The position numbers and the translations under genes were made by a program. 64,000 bases of DNA. Origin: JAJFUB01 sp964622325 (GTDB taxonomy: Bacteria; Armatimonadota; Zipacnadia; Zipacnadales; UBA11051). Where the stretch lies: assembly GCA_964622325.1 (NCBI GenBank), contig CAZUOJ010000007.1, positions 9,581 through 73,580 of the forward strand. Reading direction: 5' to 3'. The notes beneath the pieces were generated by a model that saw only the letters and a program-made list of their open reading frames with translations, ran no database searches and had not been told where the DNA came from. The first letter of the stretch is position 1. Every line of letters starts with the position of its first letter. Below are positions 45,801 to 52,358 of this stretch, one piece after another.

Positions 45801-46048
45801 GTAGGCGGGGGAATCACAGGCTTTGTGCGTGTGGCGAAATGCTGGATTAAAAGCTGTTGCGCCTGCGCCCAATCGCCCGCCGCCCGCGCGCCGCCAAAAG
45901 CCTGCAGCCCGGGATAGGAGGCGTCCACGAGCTGCAAAACTTCCTGCGCGCTGATTTCCTGTTCCACAGGCACAAAAGAGCCCCTCTGAGCCCAGGCATC
46001 GTATGTAATCCAAAAGAACATTAGGCCAAGGAACACTCCTGGAAGCAT
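42887..46048 (-). CDS. secreted heparinase II/III-like multidomain protein
   Basis: The 1053-residue protein has a signal peptide MLPGVFLGLMFFWITYDAWA. An (alpha/alpha) toroid follows (about 60-420), then the heparinase II/III beta-sandwich with GMGHAHNDACHFDLYAYGKP and LVDTGDYFLGWGYRAALHNT, which carries the conserved His and Asp. Residues about 700-860 look like a discoidin/F5-8C-type module (NLALGKTGFAEI, VDLGQETEINMLVVHHG). A fibronectin-III-like end, SALISFTTDRPCRAYVCF, closes it. It probably cleaves an acidic polysaccharide by beta-elimination. ATG 46048 is preferred because AAAGAGGC lies 7 bases upstream; the TTG at 46102 is unlikely. It is the first gene of a minus-strand run with sulfatase and glycosyltransferase. 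Confidence 0.85.
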   Translation of the reverse strand: MLPGVFLGLMFFWITYDAWAQRGSFVPVEQEISAQEVLQLVDASYPGLQAFGGARAAGDWAQAQQLLIQHFATRTKPVIPPPTPGAGGNSMLVLSKATPEQAEKWLKHIFTLANNDIGRQETYELGPKIDWLKNPSSAPSWLLYLHQLNHLNALAGLYKDTKDERLATEIGQSVLSWAQQVPVCFGRLEKDGSIIPSGMEVRNRLCNLLVTYDVVRSSPSLTPEMHMAFWKIFIASARYLLTYEGVTFPGLIPAAVWLPEFREAKQWLAAGEKNLRFCLVNRVSPEGAWDTQSISYQTVPATWAERTLEILQANDEGENYQPLAQLIRQQIGKILGLLLWIVMPNGGQPNVGDTYGRCDWNDSVTQNVLRAYIRSQFAPDQQQKLNAIKNRYERLKAALALSEGREGPEPARASIAFVGSGYYVMRSGWEAQQARYLYFDLTPQGMGHAHNDACHFDLYAYGKPLLVDTGDYFLGWGYRAALHNTIEVDGRDQARGAKAPMLPCDWASTPAFDLVEGAHGAYEDLGVIHRRKILYVKGQGRAPDYYMLWDCLSGTGEHTSEQFFHFAGPTQTEPAQAQLHPDTLAAYSTHENTANIHILPVLTEGVQAEFVQAQDTDMNPKDMYERKAMLGWIVTSGTFQRVKAPVLAYKRTGPLPHCYGDVLFPVPAGAELELKATALPVREKGQPVGPEIASGIQIDWRLTKPKYAEEQLQPQMGPNLALGKTGFAEINQGNIAATTALLTDGDEAEENIGGGLCSHPHIPDVLLEGRFGVDLGQETEINMLVVHHGVWNGQQILYVPDSVSVQYWEAGAWREAPAQKIVWLRNTVSQILFAPVRTTRISVVVRRKEGGRLAMREMEAYYVPEAEWQRIEAMRKERETQEGSDIVLVSHNGLAERTYGPARLQGELAIIRRNARGEIIAVAVRETTQLEIAGQTFKWPAAVPFWQGTKPPAFFVGGAPPQIKEPRVQLQPAQEGFNSAQPSALISFTTDRPCRAYVCFTEPGVGQRRTPLTERLSVTHAIPAYFLRPDRSYEFRLVAIDEKGLRAEASVRP

Positions 46049-46190
46049 TTGTTGTGCCTCTTTGCACATTATTGTCAAGAAAATTATTTCCCAATTTTTC
46101 AAAAAAATCCTGTGAGGAAAAAAGCAGGATAAAGTTTGTACGGAAGAGAACTAATTATTACAAGTTTGCAATTTGAAAGAAGGGCTTCAG

Positions 46191-46871
46191 ATGAAGCGCG
46201 GCTTTACGCTTATTGAATTGTTAGTCGTCATCGCCATCATTGCCATTTTGGCGGCAATCCTTTTCCCTGTGTTTGCGCGCGCCAGGGAGAAGGCGCGTCA
46301 ATCCAGCTGTCTGAACAATTGCCGGCAATTAGCCACCGCCTTTGTAATGTATGCTCAGGATTATGATGAGCGCTGCATGCTCAGTGGCGTCTACATTCCC
46401 TCCCTGGCTGTGCCCGGCGCAGGCGGCTCCAGCGACGGCAGCAATGTAAATTGGTGGCGCTATGAGCTGCAGCCCTATATCAAGAACTGGCAAATCTTTT
46501 TGTGTCCTTCGGGGCCTGCTGTGGGCGATCCCTCCTATGCCGGCAATCAGCTCACGCGCCATTACGGCTTTAACACCTATGTCACAGGCGTTTCGCTGGC
46601 GACAATCCAATTTCCAGCGGAAACGATTGCGATGGGGGATTGCGCGCACTGGCTTTCTAGCGCGGGAAACTGTCACTTGAAAGCTTTTGCCTGGCCTGCT
46701 CAGGAACGCCGCAACACCAGTGTGCCCTGCAATGCCAATCAGCCGCAGAATCAAACCGATACACAGACACGGCATAACGGCGGCTCCAATTTGTGTTTTT
46801 GCGATGGGCATGCCAAATGGATGGCGGCTAATAGCATCGCCGGCGGCCAGGGCGTGCGCGTGTCGCCTTAA
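46191..46871 (+). CDS. prepilin-like protein with N-terminal cleavage/methylation motif and H-x9-DG end
   Basis: The 227-residue protein begins MKRGFTLIELLVVIAIIAI, the type IV prepilin/pseudopilin signal cleaved by prepilin peptidase before Phe. This is followed by the LFPVFARAREKARQ signature common in Armatimonadota and Planctomycetota. The C-terminus has the H-x9-DG motif (HNGGSNLCFCDGHAKW). Such proteins occur in many paralogous copies per genome and their role is unclear, possibly minor pilins or secretion pseudopilins. GAAGGG lies 6 bases before ATG 46191; the TTG at 46173 is rejected. No pilus assembly genes are adjacent. Confidence 0.92.
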   Translation: MKRGFTLIELLVVIAIIAILAAILFPVFARAREKARQSSCLNNCRQLATAFVMYAQDYDERCMLSGVYIPSLAVPGAGGSSDGSNVNWWRYELQPYIKNWQIFLCPSGPAVGDPSYAGNQLTRHYGFNTYVTGVSLATIQFPAETIAMGDCAHWLSSAGNCHLKAFAWPAQERRNTSVPCNANQPQNQTDTQTRHNGGSNLCFCDGHAKWMAANSIAGGQGVRVSP

Positions 46872-47013
46872 AAAGAGCGCCTTCGCGGCTCTCTGTGCTG
46901 TTATTGCGGAAAGCTTTCCTTTCCCCAGCAAAGGAAGGGAAAGCTCGTGTGTCTTTGGGCGCAGGCCTCAGCGCGTAAGCTGATGTTTCCCAGGCCGAAA
47001 GGAGGATTCTGAT

Positions 47014-49539
47014 ATGCGCTGGCTCAGCGGGCTTTTGGCATGTTGGGCAGGCATGTCGCTTCTCTGGGGCGCGCCAGCCGCGACCTTTTATGTGGCGCCG
47101 AATGGCAGGGATGATTGGACGGGGAAGCTGCCGGCGCCCAATGCGCGCAAAACAGATGGCCCGTTTGCCTCCTTAAGCGGCGCGCGCGATGCCATTCGCA
47201 AGGCGCGCGCGGCAGGCCGTTTGCCTCAAGACAAAGAAATCCTCGTGCTGATCCGGGCCGGCAAATACACAATGATGGAGCCCCTTGTTTTCGGGCCGGG
47301 AGACAGCTTCCTTACTTTCGCTGCCTATCCTCGTGAAAAGCCGCAAATTATTGGGGGGCGTTTATTATCCGGGCTGAAGCCGGGGGCTGAAGGCATGTGG
47401 ACAATCGCGCTGCCGGAGGTCCGGGCGGGCCGCTGGAATTTCCGCTCCCTGTTTGTCAATGGCCAGCGCATGATACGGGCACGCCATCCTAATTTTGATC
47501 CCCGGGATCCCTATCGCAAAGGCTTTTTGTATGTCGGAATGGATCCCCATGCCTTCGGCATAACTGTCGGCAACATTCATAATGTCGGGGACTGGATGGA
47601 ATACAAAATCACGGTGCCGGCCGACGGCGAATATACCTTTTGGGTGTATTATGGCGCTCATAACGAGCCCTTTGGCCGCAAGACCATGGATGGCCGAACA
47701 GCCATCAGCGTGGATGGGGGCGAGAAAATTCCGCTTGTGGATTTGCCGGATACGGGCTCCTGGGCCGTTTCGCGCTGGGGCAAAAGCGCCACGCTGAAGC
47801 TTACGGCCGGCGAGCACATCCTGCGCTGGGAAAATCTGCAGGGGGGCGGGCTGAATCTGGAAGCCTTTGCTTTGTCGGATGATCCGCAATGGCAGCCGCA
47901 AGGGGACAGATTGCCGCCTGTAGCGGAAGGCAAACATAAGCTGCTTATCCAAGCCGAATCCTTTGTGGCGTTTCATGGGCCGCAATTAATGGTGAGCGGC
48001 TCGGGCAAGGGCGACAAAGACAAATTTTATTATGCGCCGGGAGATTTAAAGCCCCAATGGGCGCAGGCGCCGGAGGCGGAAATTCATATCTTTCAAGCGG
48101 GCAATTGCCGCGCCTTCAAAGAAATATGCTGGATTGAGCGCATTGATGAAGCCGAACGCATTGTGTATCTAAAAGGCCCGGAATGCACTTCCGCGCTCCA
48201 TGTCGGCGATCGCTATTTTATCGAGAATGTGCGCGAGCTTTTGGATGCGCCGGGCGAATTCTATCTGGATCGGCAGGCCGAGATATTGTATCTCAAGCCG
48301 CCAGCGGGCTTTACGCCGCAAGCGGAAATCCTGGCGCCCTATGTGGGCCGTCTGATTGAAGCCGTCAGCCCCAGTGCCGAGCAGCCCCTCGAGGGCTTGC
48401 GCTTTCGGGGGCTGATCTTTCGCGGCGGGGACTGGGATTTTGAAGATGGCTGCCGCGGCTATGGAATGGGCCTGAATGGCGTACTGTATTTCAAGAATGC
48501 GCGGCGCTGCGAAATCCGCGGCTGCCGCTTTTACAATATCGGCAAAGATGCCGTCTGTGTGGAGGGAGGCGAAAGAAATATCATCGCCCAAAATGACATC
48601 ACTGACAGCGCGGAGGGCGGCATCAATATCATTAACAGCCACGACAATGAGATTGTGGAGAATCACATCCATCACATTGGCCGTGTGTACAAGCATAATG
48701 GCGCCATCACACTGCAAAATCGCGCCAGCCGCAATCTCGTGGCGCGCAATGTCGTGCATGATTTGCCGCGCTATGGCATTACAATGAAGTTCGCTGGCCG
48801 GGAAAATGTCATCGCATATAATCGCGTGTGCAACACTAATCTGGAGACATATGATACAGGGGGCATTGAAGTCACACAACACGATCGCGAAGAGCGCAGC
48901 GGCACAAAAATTATTGGCAATATCGTGGCGGACACTATTGGCTATTCTTTCCAGGGCGAAAAGCCGCTATTTTTGTCCTGGAGCATTTATTTAGATAGCT
49001 TTGCCGGGGGCTATATAGTACAGAACAATTTATGTTATCGCAGCATGCATGGCGGCATTATGTTTCAGGGCGGCAAAGATAATATCGTGACCAATAACAT
49101 TCTTTTGCATGGACATGCAGGGCAGGGCCATATCAGCAATTATGCCAGCAATATGACAGGATGCGTCCTGGAGCGCAATATCGTGGCGTGGGAAAATCCG
49201 CAGGCGTATTTGTGGGCAGGGCCCGCCGTGAAGCCGGAAAATATCCGTGTGGATTACAATCTGTATTTCTGTCCGGGGCTGGAAACATTTGCCATGGGCT
49301 GGGGCTACAAAACTTTTGCCGCCTGGCGCGAGGCGGGCTATGACGCACATTCGCTCATCGCCGATCCGCTGTTTGTTAATCCCGCCGCGGATAATTATGC
49401 CTTACGGCCGGAATCGCCTGCTTTTCAGTTAGGCTTTCAGAAGATTGATTTCAGTCAAGTGCCCCAATGCGCGTGCAAAATTATTCCTCTGGGGAAAATC
49501 TATTTTGAAAATCTGCCCTGGCCGGAGAATTATCCATGA
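47014..49539 (+). CDS. secreted beta-helix glycosidase-like protein (GH141-like) with inserted carbohydrate-binding module
   Basis: The 841-residue protein has a signal peptide (MRWLSGLLACWAGMSLLWGA). The start of a beta-helix follows, FYVAPNGRDDWTGKLPAPN and GPFASLSGARDAIRKA, as in GH141-type enzymes. An inserted module (about 185-300) resembles CBM6/35: GDWMEYKITVPADGEYTFWV and LTAGEHILRW. The right-handed parallel beta-helix (about 440-740) follows, with coils such as NGVLYFKNARRCEIRGCRFY and GGINIINSHDNEIVENHIHH. GH141 members are fucosidases or xylanases; activity here is not proven. AAAGGAGG precedes the ATG. Its stop overlaps the start of the aldo/keto reductase gene. Confidence 0.82.
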   Translation: MRWLSGLLACWAGMSLLWGAPAATFYVAPNGRDDWTGKLPAPNARKTDGPFASLSGARDAIRKARAAGRLPQDKEILVLIRAGKYTMMEPLVFGPGDSFLTFAAYPREKPQIIGGRLLSGLKPGAEGMWTIALPEVRAGRWNFRSLFVNGQRMIRARHPNFDPRDPYRKGFLYVGMDPHAFGITVGNIHNVGDWMEYKITVPADGEYTFWVYYGAHNEPFGRKTMDGRTAISVDGGEKIPLVDLPDTGSWAVSRWGKSATLKLTAGEHILRWENLQGGGLNLEAFALSDDPQWQPQGDRLPPVAEGKHKLLIQAESFVAFHGPQLMVSGSGKGDKDKFYYAPGDLKPQWAQAPEAEIHIFQAGNCRAFKEICWIERIDEAERIVYLKGPECTSALHVGDRYFIENVRELLDAPGEFYLDRQAEILYLKPPAGFTPQAEILAPYVGRLIEAVSPSAEQPLEGLRFRGLIFRGGDWDFEDGCRGYGMGLNGVLYFKNARRCEIRGCRFYNIGKDAVCVEGGERNIIAQNDITDSAEGGINIINSHDNEIVENHIHHIGRVYKHNGAITLQNRASRNLVARNVVHDLPRYGITMKFAGRENVIAYNRVCNTNLETYDTGGIEVTQHDREERSGTKIIGNIVADTIGYSFQGEKPLFLSWSIYLDSFAGGYIVQNNLCYRSMHGGIMFQGGKDNIVTNNILLHGHAGQGHISNYASNMTGCVLERNIVAWENPQAYLWAGPAVKPENIRVDYNLYFCPGLETFAMGWGYKTFAAWREAGYDAHSLIADPLFVNPAADNYALRPESPAFQLGFQKIDFSQVPQCACKIIPLGKIYFENLPWPENYP

Positions 49540-50492
49540 AAAGGCGAGAATTTTTGAAAGAGGTGTTTTTAGCCGGTGCAGCCAGCCTCTTGAGCCCGTC
49601 CGTGTGGAGCGCCGATACACGCTCGCGCCCTCCTCAGCCGCTGAGCAAGCGCCCCTACGGGCAGACGGGCTGGCAACTGTCTGTCATTGGCCTTGGGGGC
49701 ATTGTCGTGATGAATACGCCGCAGGCGGAAGCGAATGAGCTGGTGGCGTGGGCAATTGATCAGGGCGTGAATTATTTTGATGTGGCGCCAACTTACGGCA
49801 ATGCGCAAGAGCGTCTCGGGCCCGCCTTAAAGCCTTATCGCGAAACAGTGTTTTTGGCGTGCAAAACAACACAGCGCGCAGCTGCGGACGCCCGGGCAGA
49901 ACTGGAAAATTCTTTGCGCCTTTTGCATACAGATTATGTGGATTTATATCAGCTGCATGGCCTTACGAAAATAGAAGAAGTGGAACGCTGCTTTGCGCCG
50001 GGCGGGGCGATGGAGCTGTTTGTGCGGGCACGGGAAGAGGGCAAAGTGCGCTGGCTGGGCTTCTCCGCCCATAGCGAAGAGGCCGCGTTGCGGGCGCTGG
50101 AGCATTTCCGCTTTGACAGCATATTGTTTCCCTTTAATGCCGTATGTATGGAACGCGGCGGATTTGGGGCGCGCGTCCTGCAAGCCGCCCAGCAGCGCGG
50201 CAGTGCCCGTCTGGGCTTGAAAGCCATCGCCTGGACGCGCCGCCAGAGCGGCGCAGCCCCCAAATATCCTAAATGCTGGTATCAGCCGCAAGACAATCCG
50301 GCGCTGGCGGAAAAACTTTTGCGTTATGCCCTGGATCTGCCTATTACAGCGACAATTCCGCCCGGCGAAGCCTCGCTGTTCAAAATGTGTGTGGAATTGG
50401 CGCGCCGCTATCAGCCGCTGTCGGCGGCGGAGCGTGAACAATTGCTTCAGGCCATAGCTGCTGTGGAGCCTATTTTTTCGCGCCTCAGCTAA
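49536..50492 (+). CDS. aldo/keto reductase with twin-arginine-type signal
   Basis: The 318-residue enzyme starts MKRREFLKEVFLAGAASLLS, a good Tat signal (RR-x-FLK), so it is probably exported folded. The AKR barrel follows with the catalytic tetrad in place: Asp and Tyr in YFDVAPTYGNAQERLG, Lys in FLACKTTQR and His in YQLHGLTK. It would reduce carbonyls or oxidise sugar alcohols with NAD(P). Cofactor supply outside the membrane is puzzling, but such Tat-AKRs are common in this type of genome. The ATGA overlap with the beta-helix gene shows coupling. Confidence 0.9.
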   Translation: MKRREFLKEVFLAGAASLLSPSVWSADTRSRPPQPLSKRPYGQTGWQLSVIGLGGIVVMNTPQAEANELVAWAIDQGVNYFDVAPTYGNAQERLGPALKPYRETVFLACKTTQRAAADARAELENSLRLLHTDYVDLYQLHGLTKIEEVERCFAPGGAMELFVRAREEGKVRWLGFSAHSEEAALRALEHFRFDSILFPFNAVCMERGGFGARVLQAAQQRGSARLGLKAIAWTRRQSGAAPKYPKCWYQPQDNPALAEKLLRYALDLPITATIPPGEASLFKMCVELARRYQPLSAAEREQLLQAIAAVEPIFSRLS

Positions 50493-50504
50493 TTCAGGAA
50501 AAAA

Positions 50505-51284
50505 ATGCTGCCGCCCTTGCCGCCTCCGCAACGAGAGACTTATTTGTGTTCGGCCGACGGTTCGTGCTGGCCCTTTTTAATCCAGCTTCCCCCCGAGTCG
50601 CCCCTGGCCATCCTGATAAGCCTGCATGGCCATTATGGCGACGAGACGCAGATGATGACGGAGGACATTTATGAGGACGCCTTTGGGAGGCTGAGGCGGG
50701 AATGCTGGCGCCGTAAGTGGGCGTATATATGTCCCTGGTATGGGGGCAACAGCTGGATGGGGCCCCTCGCGGAGTCGGGCCTGGCGGATCTTTTCGTCCT
50801 CTTACAGGAGCGCTGGCCCGGCCGGCCGATCTATCTGCAGGGCGGCTCGATGGGCGGGACCTCCGCCTTGATTTTTGCGCTGCGCCGCCCGGAATATGTG
50901 GCGGGCGTCCTCGCGCGCTGTCCCGCCGCGGATATCGAGGCGTATTATCATTGGGCGCGGGCACGGGCGGATTTCAATCCTACATTGAAGAACATCGCCG
51001 ACGCGATACGGCTGCATTATACGGTGGGAGGCGGCTCGCTTAAAAAGGAGCTGCGCGCCCGCTCTGTGCTGAAGCAGGCGGAAAGATTAACGATGCCGGT
51101 TCATCTGGCGCACGGCGCCGCCGATGAACTCATTCCCGTGCACTGGACCCGCGCCCTGGCAAAAAAGCTGCACCGTCTGGGACGGCCTGTGTACTACGAA
51201 GAAATCCCCGAGGGCAATCACGACGCTCCCGTGCGGCTTGTGAATTGGCCGGAAGCGCTGGACTTCGTCAGCCAGGGCAGATAG
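50505..51284 (+). CDS. alpha/beta hydrolase (prolyl-oligopeptidase/esterase-like)
   Basis: The 259-residue protein has the alpha/beta-hydrolase core: ILISLHGHYGD (oxyanion region), the nucleophile elbow LQGGSMGGTSAL, the acid in HGAADELIPVHW and the His in PEGNHDAP. No signal peptide is present. It starts 12 bases after the aldo/keto reductase gene and ends that operon. Substrate is not known; deacetylation of sugar esters would fit the neighbours but is inference. Confidence 0.85.
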   Translation: MLPPLPPPQRETYLCSADGSCWPFLIQLPPESPLAILISLHGHYGDETQMMTEDIYEDAFGRLRRECWRRKWAYICPWYGGNSWMGPLAESGLADLFVLLQERWPGRPIYLQGGSMGGTSALIFALRRPEYVAGVLARCPAADIEAYYHWARARADFNPTLKNIADAIRLHYTVGGGSLKKELRARSVLKQAERLTMPVHLAHGAADELIPVHWTRALAKKLHRLGRPVYYEEIPEGNHDAPVRLVNWPEALDFVSQGR

Positions 51285-51496
51285 TCTCATTCTCTCATCC
51301 ACTGTCAATTTCCCATAAGCCAGGCATAGTCTCCTGTAAGCGCGCCGCCCATAAATTGTCCTGCGAGACACAATTGCAGTAGCACGCGGGCTTTGGAAAG
51401 CCGCGGGCACTGTTTACGAAATGTTCTCTTAGTCTGTGAAAAATTTGAAGAAATTTTAAAATCCAATTAAACTTCATTTGCGGCAGAAGAAAACGC

Positions 51497-51525
51497 TTGA
51501 CTTATTTATGACAAACAGCTATTAT
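51497..51525 (+). promoter_or_regulatory. sigma-70 promoter of the first RiPP precursor gene
   Basis: TTGACT (51497-51502), a 17-base spacer and TATTAT (51520-51525) lie in an AT-rich stretch 38 bases before the ATG at 51564. AAAGGAG (51551-51557) is the ribosome site. Confidence 0.7.
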
Positions 51526-51563
51526 TTTCAAACTGTTTTATGCGCATTTTAAAGGAGAAAAAA

Positions 51564-51710
51564 ATGCAAAAGCCCGATGAAGTTCGAGGGAAAAAGCCTT
51601 ATGCGGCGCCCAAAGTTTTGCGCGTGCGCCTGGATCCAGACGGCGCACTTCTGCGCTGCACCAAGTTGCCTGCAAACTCTGGCTGTCAGCCTACTAAGAA
51701 AGACACATAA
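51564..51710 (+). CDS. putative RiPP precursor peptide 1 (48 aa)
   Basis: This short gene encodes 48 residues and was found by its strong promoter and AAAGGAG site 7 bases from the ATG. The leader-like part carries PYAAPKVLRVRLDPDG, with Y13, P16-K17-V18, V21, L23 and P25. The C-terminal part holds two Cys, C32 in LLRCTK and C41 in SGCQP, and ends in a charged tail KKDT. The same Y-x2-PKV ... L-x-C-x-K block recurs ungapped in the peptide at 52128 (10 of 22 identical from Tyr to Lys). YxxP resembles the leader motif read by PqqD/RRE domains in lasso-peptide systems. A radical SAM maturase and a PqqD-like gene lie downstream. No export or known-family match is claimed. Confidence 0.7.
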   Translation: MQKPDEVRGKKPYAAPKVLRVRLDPDGALLRCTKLPANSGCQPTKKDT

Positions 51711-51845
51711 TTTTTTACATGCGCCACTTTTTAGAAAATGGCAATAAAGCACACATACGCAATCTCTAAAACTAATCAAGTTAAGCCATTTAATTTCTTG
51801 CGAAATCAGTAGTTGGCGAGGCGCCGGGGCGGATATTGGATATAA

Positions 51846-52031
51846 AGGCATAACTGCAAGCAATCCGTAACTTCAGGAGAAATTTGCGGAAAGAAAACTA
51901 AACAGCTTTCCCATTGTCTGCGCAAGTTTACAAATGCTTGCGAGTTAACTTCATGTCACTTCCTTATACCCCCAAGTTGCTACGAATTTCTCTCTTGCCC
52001 AAAATCTTGTTTAAAGGCTAACTTTTATTAG
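51846..52031 (+). pseudogene. possible decayed third precursor peptide
   Basis: In one frame, ATG 51953 to stop 52021 reads a 22-residue peptide containing PYTPKLLRISLLP, similar to the PYAAPKVLRVRLDP of precursor 1. In another frame the same bases continue as FLSCPKSC, matching the L-x-C-x-K element, within a 61-codon open stretch (51846-52028, stop at 52029) that has 8 Cys codons but no ATG, GTG or TTG start. Together this looks like a precursor gene broken by deletion and frameshift. Chance similarity cannot be excluded for so short a match. Confidence 0.3.
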
Positions 52032-52051
52032 AAAAATAAAAGTGGATAATT

Positions 52052-52093
52052 ATTGCAAATGAAACTTTTTTGCAATTTCAGCGAATTTATTAT
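52052..52093 (+). promoter_or_regulatory. inverted repeat and -10 box upstream of precursor 2
   Basis: ATTGCAAA (52052-52059) and TTTGCAAT (52069-52076) are perfect 8-base arms with a 9-base spacer. A TATTAT box at 52088-52093 (same hexamer as the promoter of precursor 1) lies 35 bases before the ATG at 52128; its -35 region falls within the repeat and is otherwise weak. This suggests a regulated promoter. Confidence 0.35.
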
Positions 52094-52127
52094 TAACAGA
52101 AACATCTCATCGCAAAAGTGATGGAGA

Positions 52128-52295
52128 ATGCTGTATTCGAAAGAAAGAAAAGAAGTGTATATTCCTCCTAAAGTAAGGTGTGTGCAATTGGAGCCAGAAA
52201 GTTCAGTGTTGGCTTGCAGTAAAACTTTCAAAATTTTACGCCGGCCCTTTGAGTGTGAACCAGGCGGATGCAGAGCTCCGCTTCGATTGAGCTAG
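52128..52295 (+). CDS. putative RiPP precursor peptide 2 (55 aa)
   Basis: The 55-residue peptide carries VYIPPKVRCVQLEPESS, then VLACSK, aligned without gaps to precursor 1 at offset two: Y11, P14, K15, V16, V19, L21, P23, L28, C30 and K32 are identical. Its C-terminal part is longer and has two further Cys, C43 in FECEP and C48 in GGCRAP; C18 lies in the leader block. The C-x-P element (CEP here, CQP in precursor 1) is also shared. The ATG has only a poorly spaced GGAG, so GTG 52155 is a possible alternative start. It ends 63 bases before the radical SAM gene, with which it is probably co-transcribed. The conserved block makes coding likely despite its size. Confidence 0.65.
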   Translation: MLYSKERKEVYIPPKVRCVQLEPESSVLACSKTFKILRRPFECEPGGCRAPLRLS

Positions 52296-52358
52296 AGCGC
52301 ATAGAGCTATTTTCATATCCCAACAAGGAGCATACATAAGAGCTCATCAAAAGGATCC

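Larger units (their letters stand above)
51711..52127. other. AT-rich spacer between the two precursor genes
   Basis: This stretch holds an apparent decayed precursor (51846-52031), an AT-rich inverted repeat ACTTTTATT-5-AATAAAAGT (52021-52043), a second inverted repeat ATTGCAAA-9-TTTGCAAT (52052-52076) and a TATTAT box (52088-52093). A minus-strand frame opposite precursor 1 that runs into this stretch has no support. Confidence 0.5.

Noticed and set aside
46905..46950. Imperfect hairpin after the prepilin gene
   Set aside because: The arms AGCTTTCCTTTCC and AAGGAAGGGAAAGCT pair only imperfectly and no U-tract follows.
51380..51410. Hairpin CGCGGGCTTT/AAAGCCGCG after the alpha/beta hydrolase gene
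   Set aside because: It contains a bulge and lacks a T run, so it is not called as a terminator.
51549..51863. 104-codon minus-strand frame opposite precursor 1
   Set aside because: Precursor 1 has promoter, ribosome site and a paralogue; the opposite frame has no start signal.
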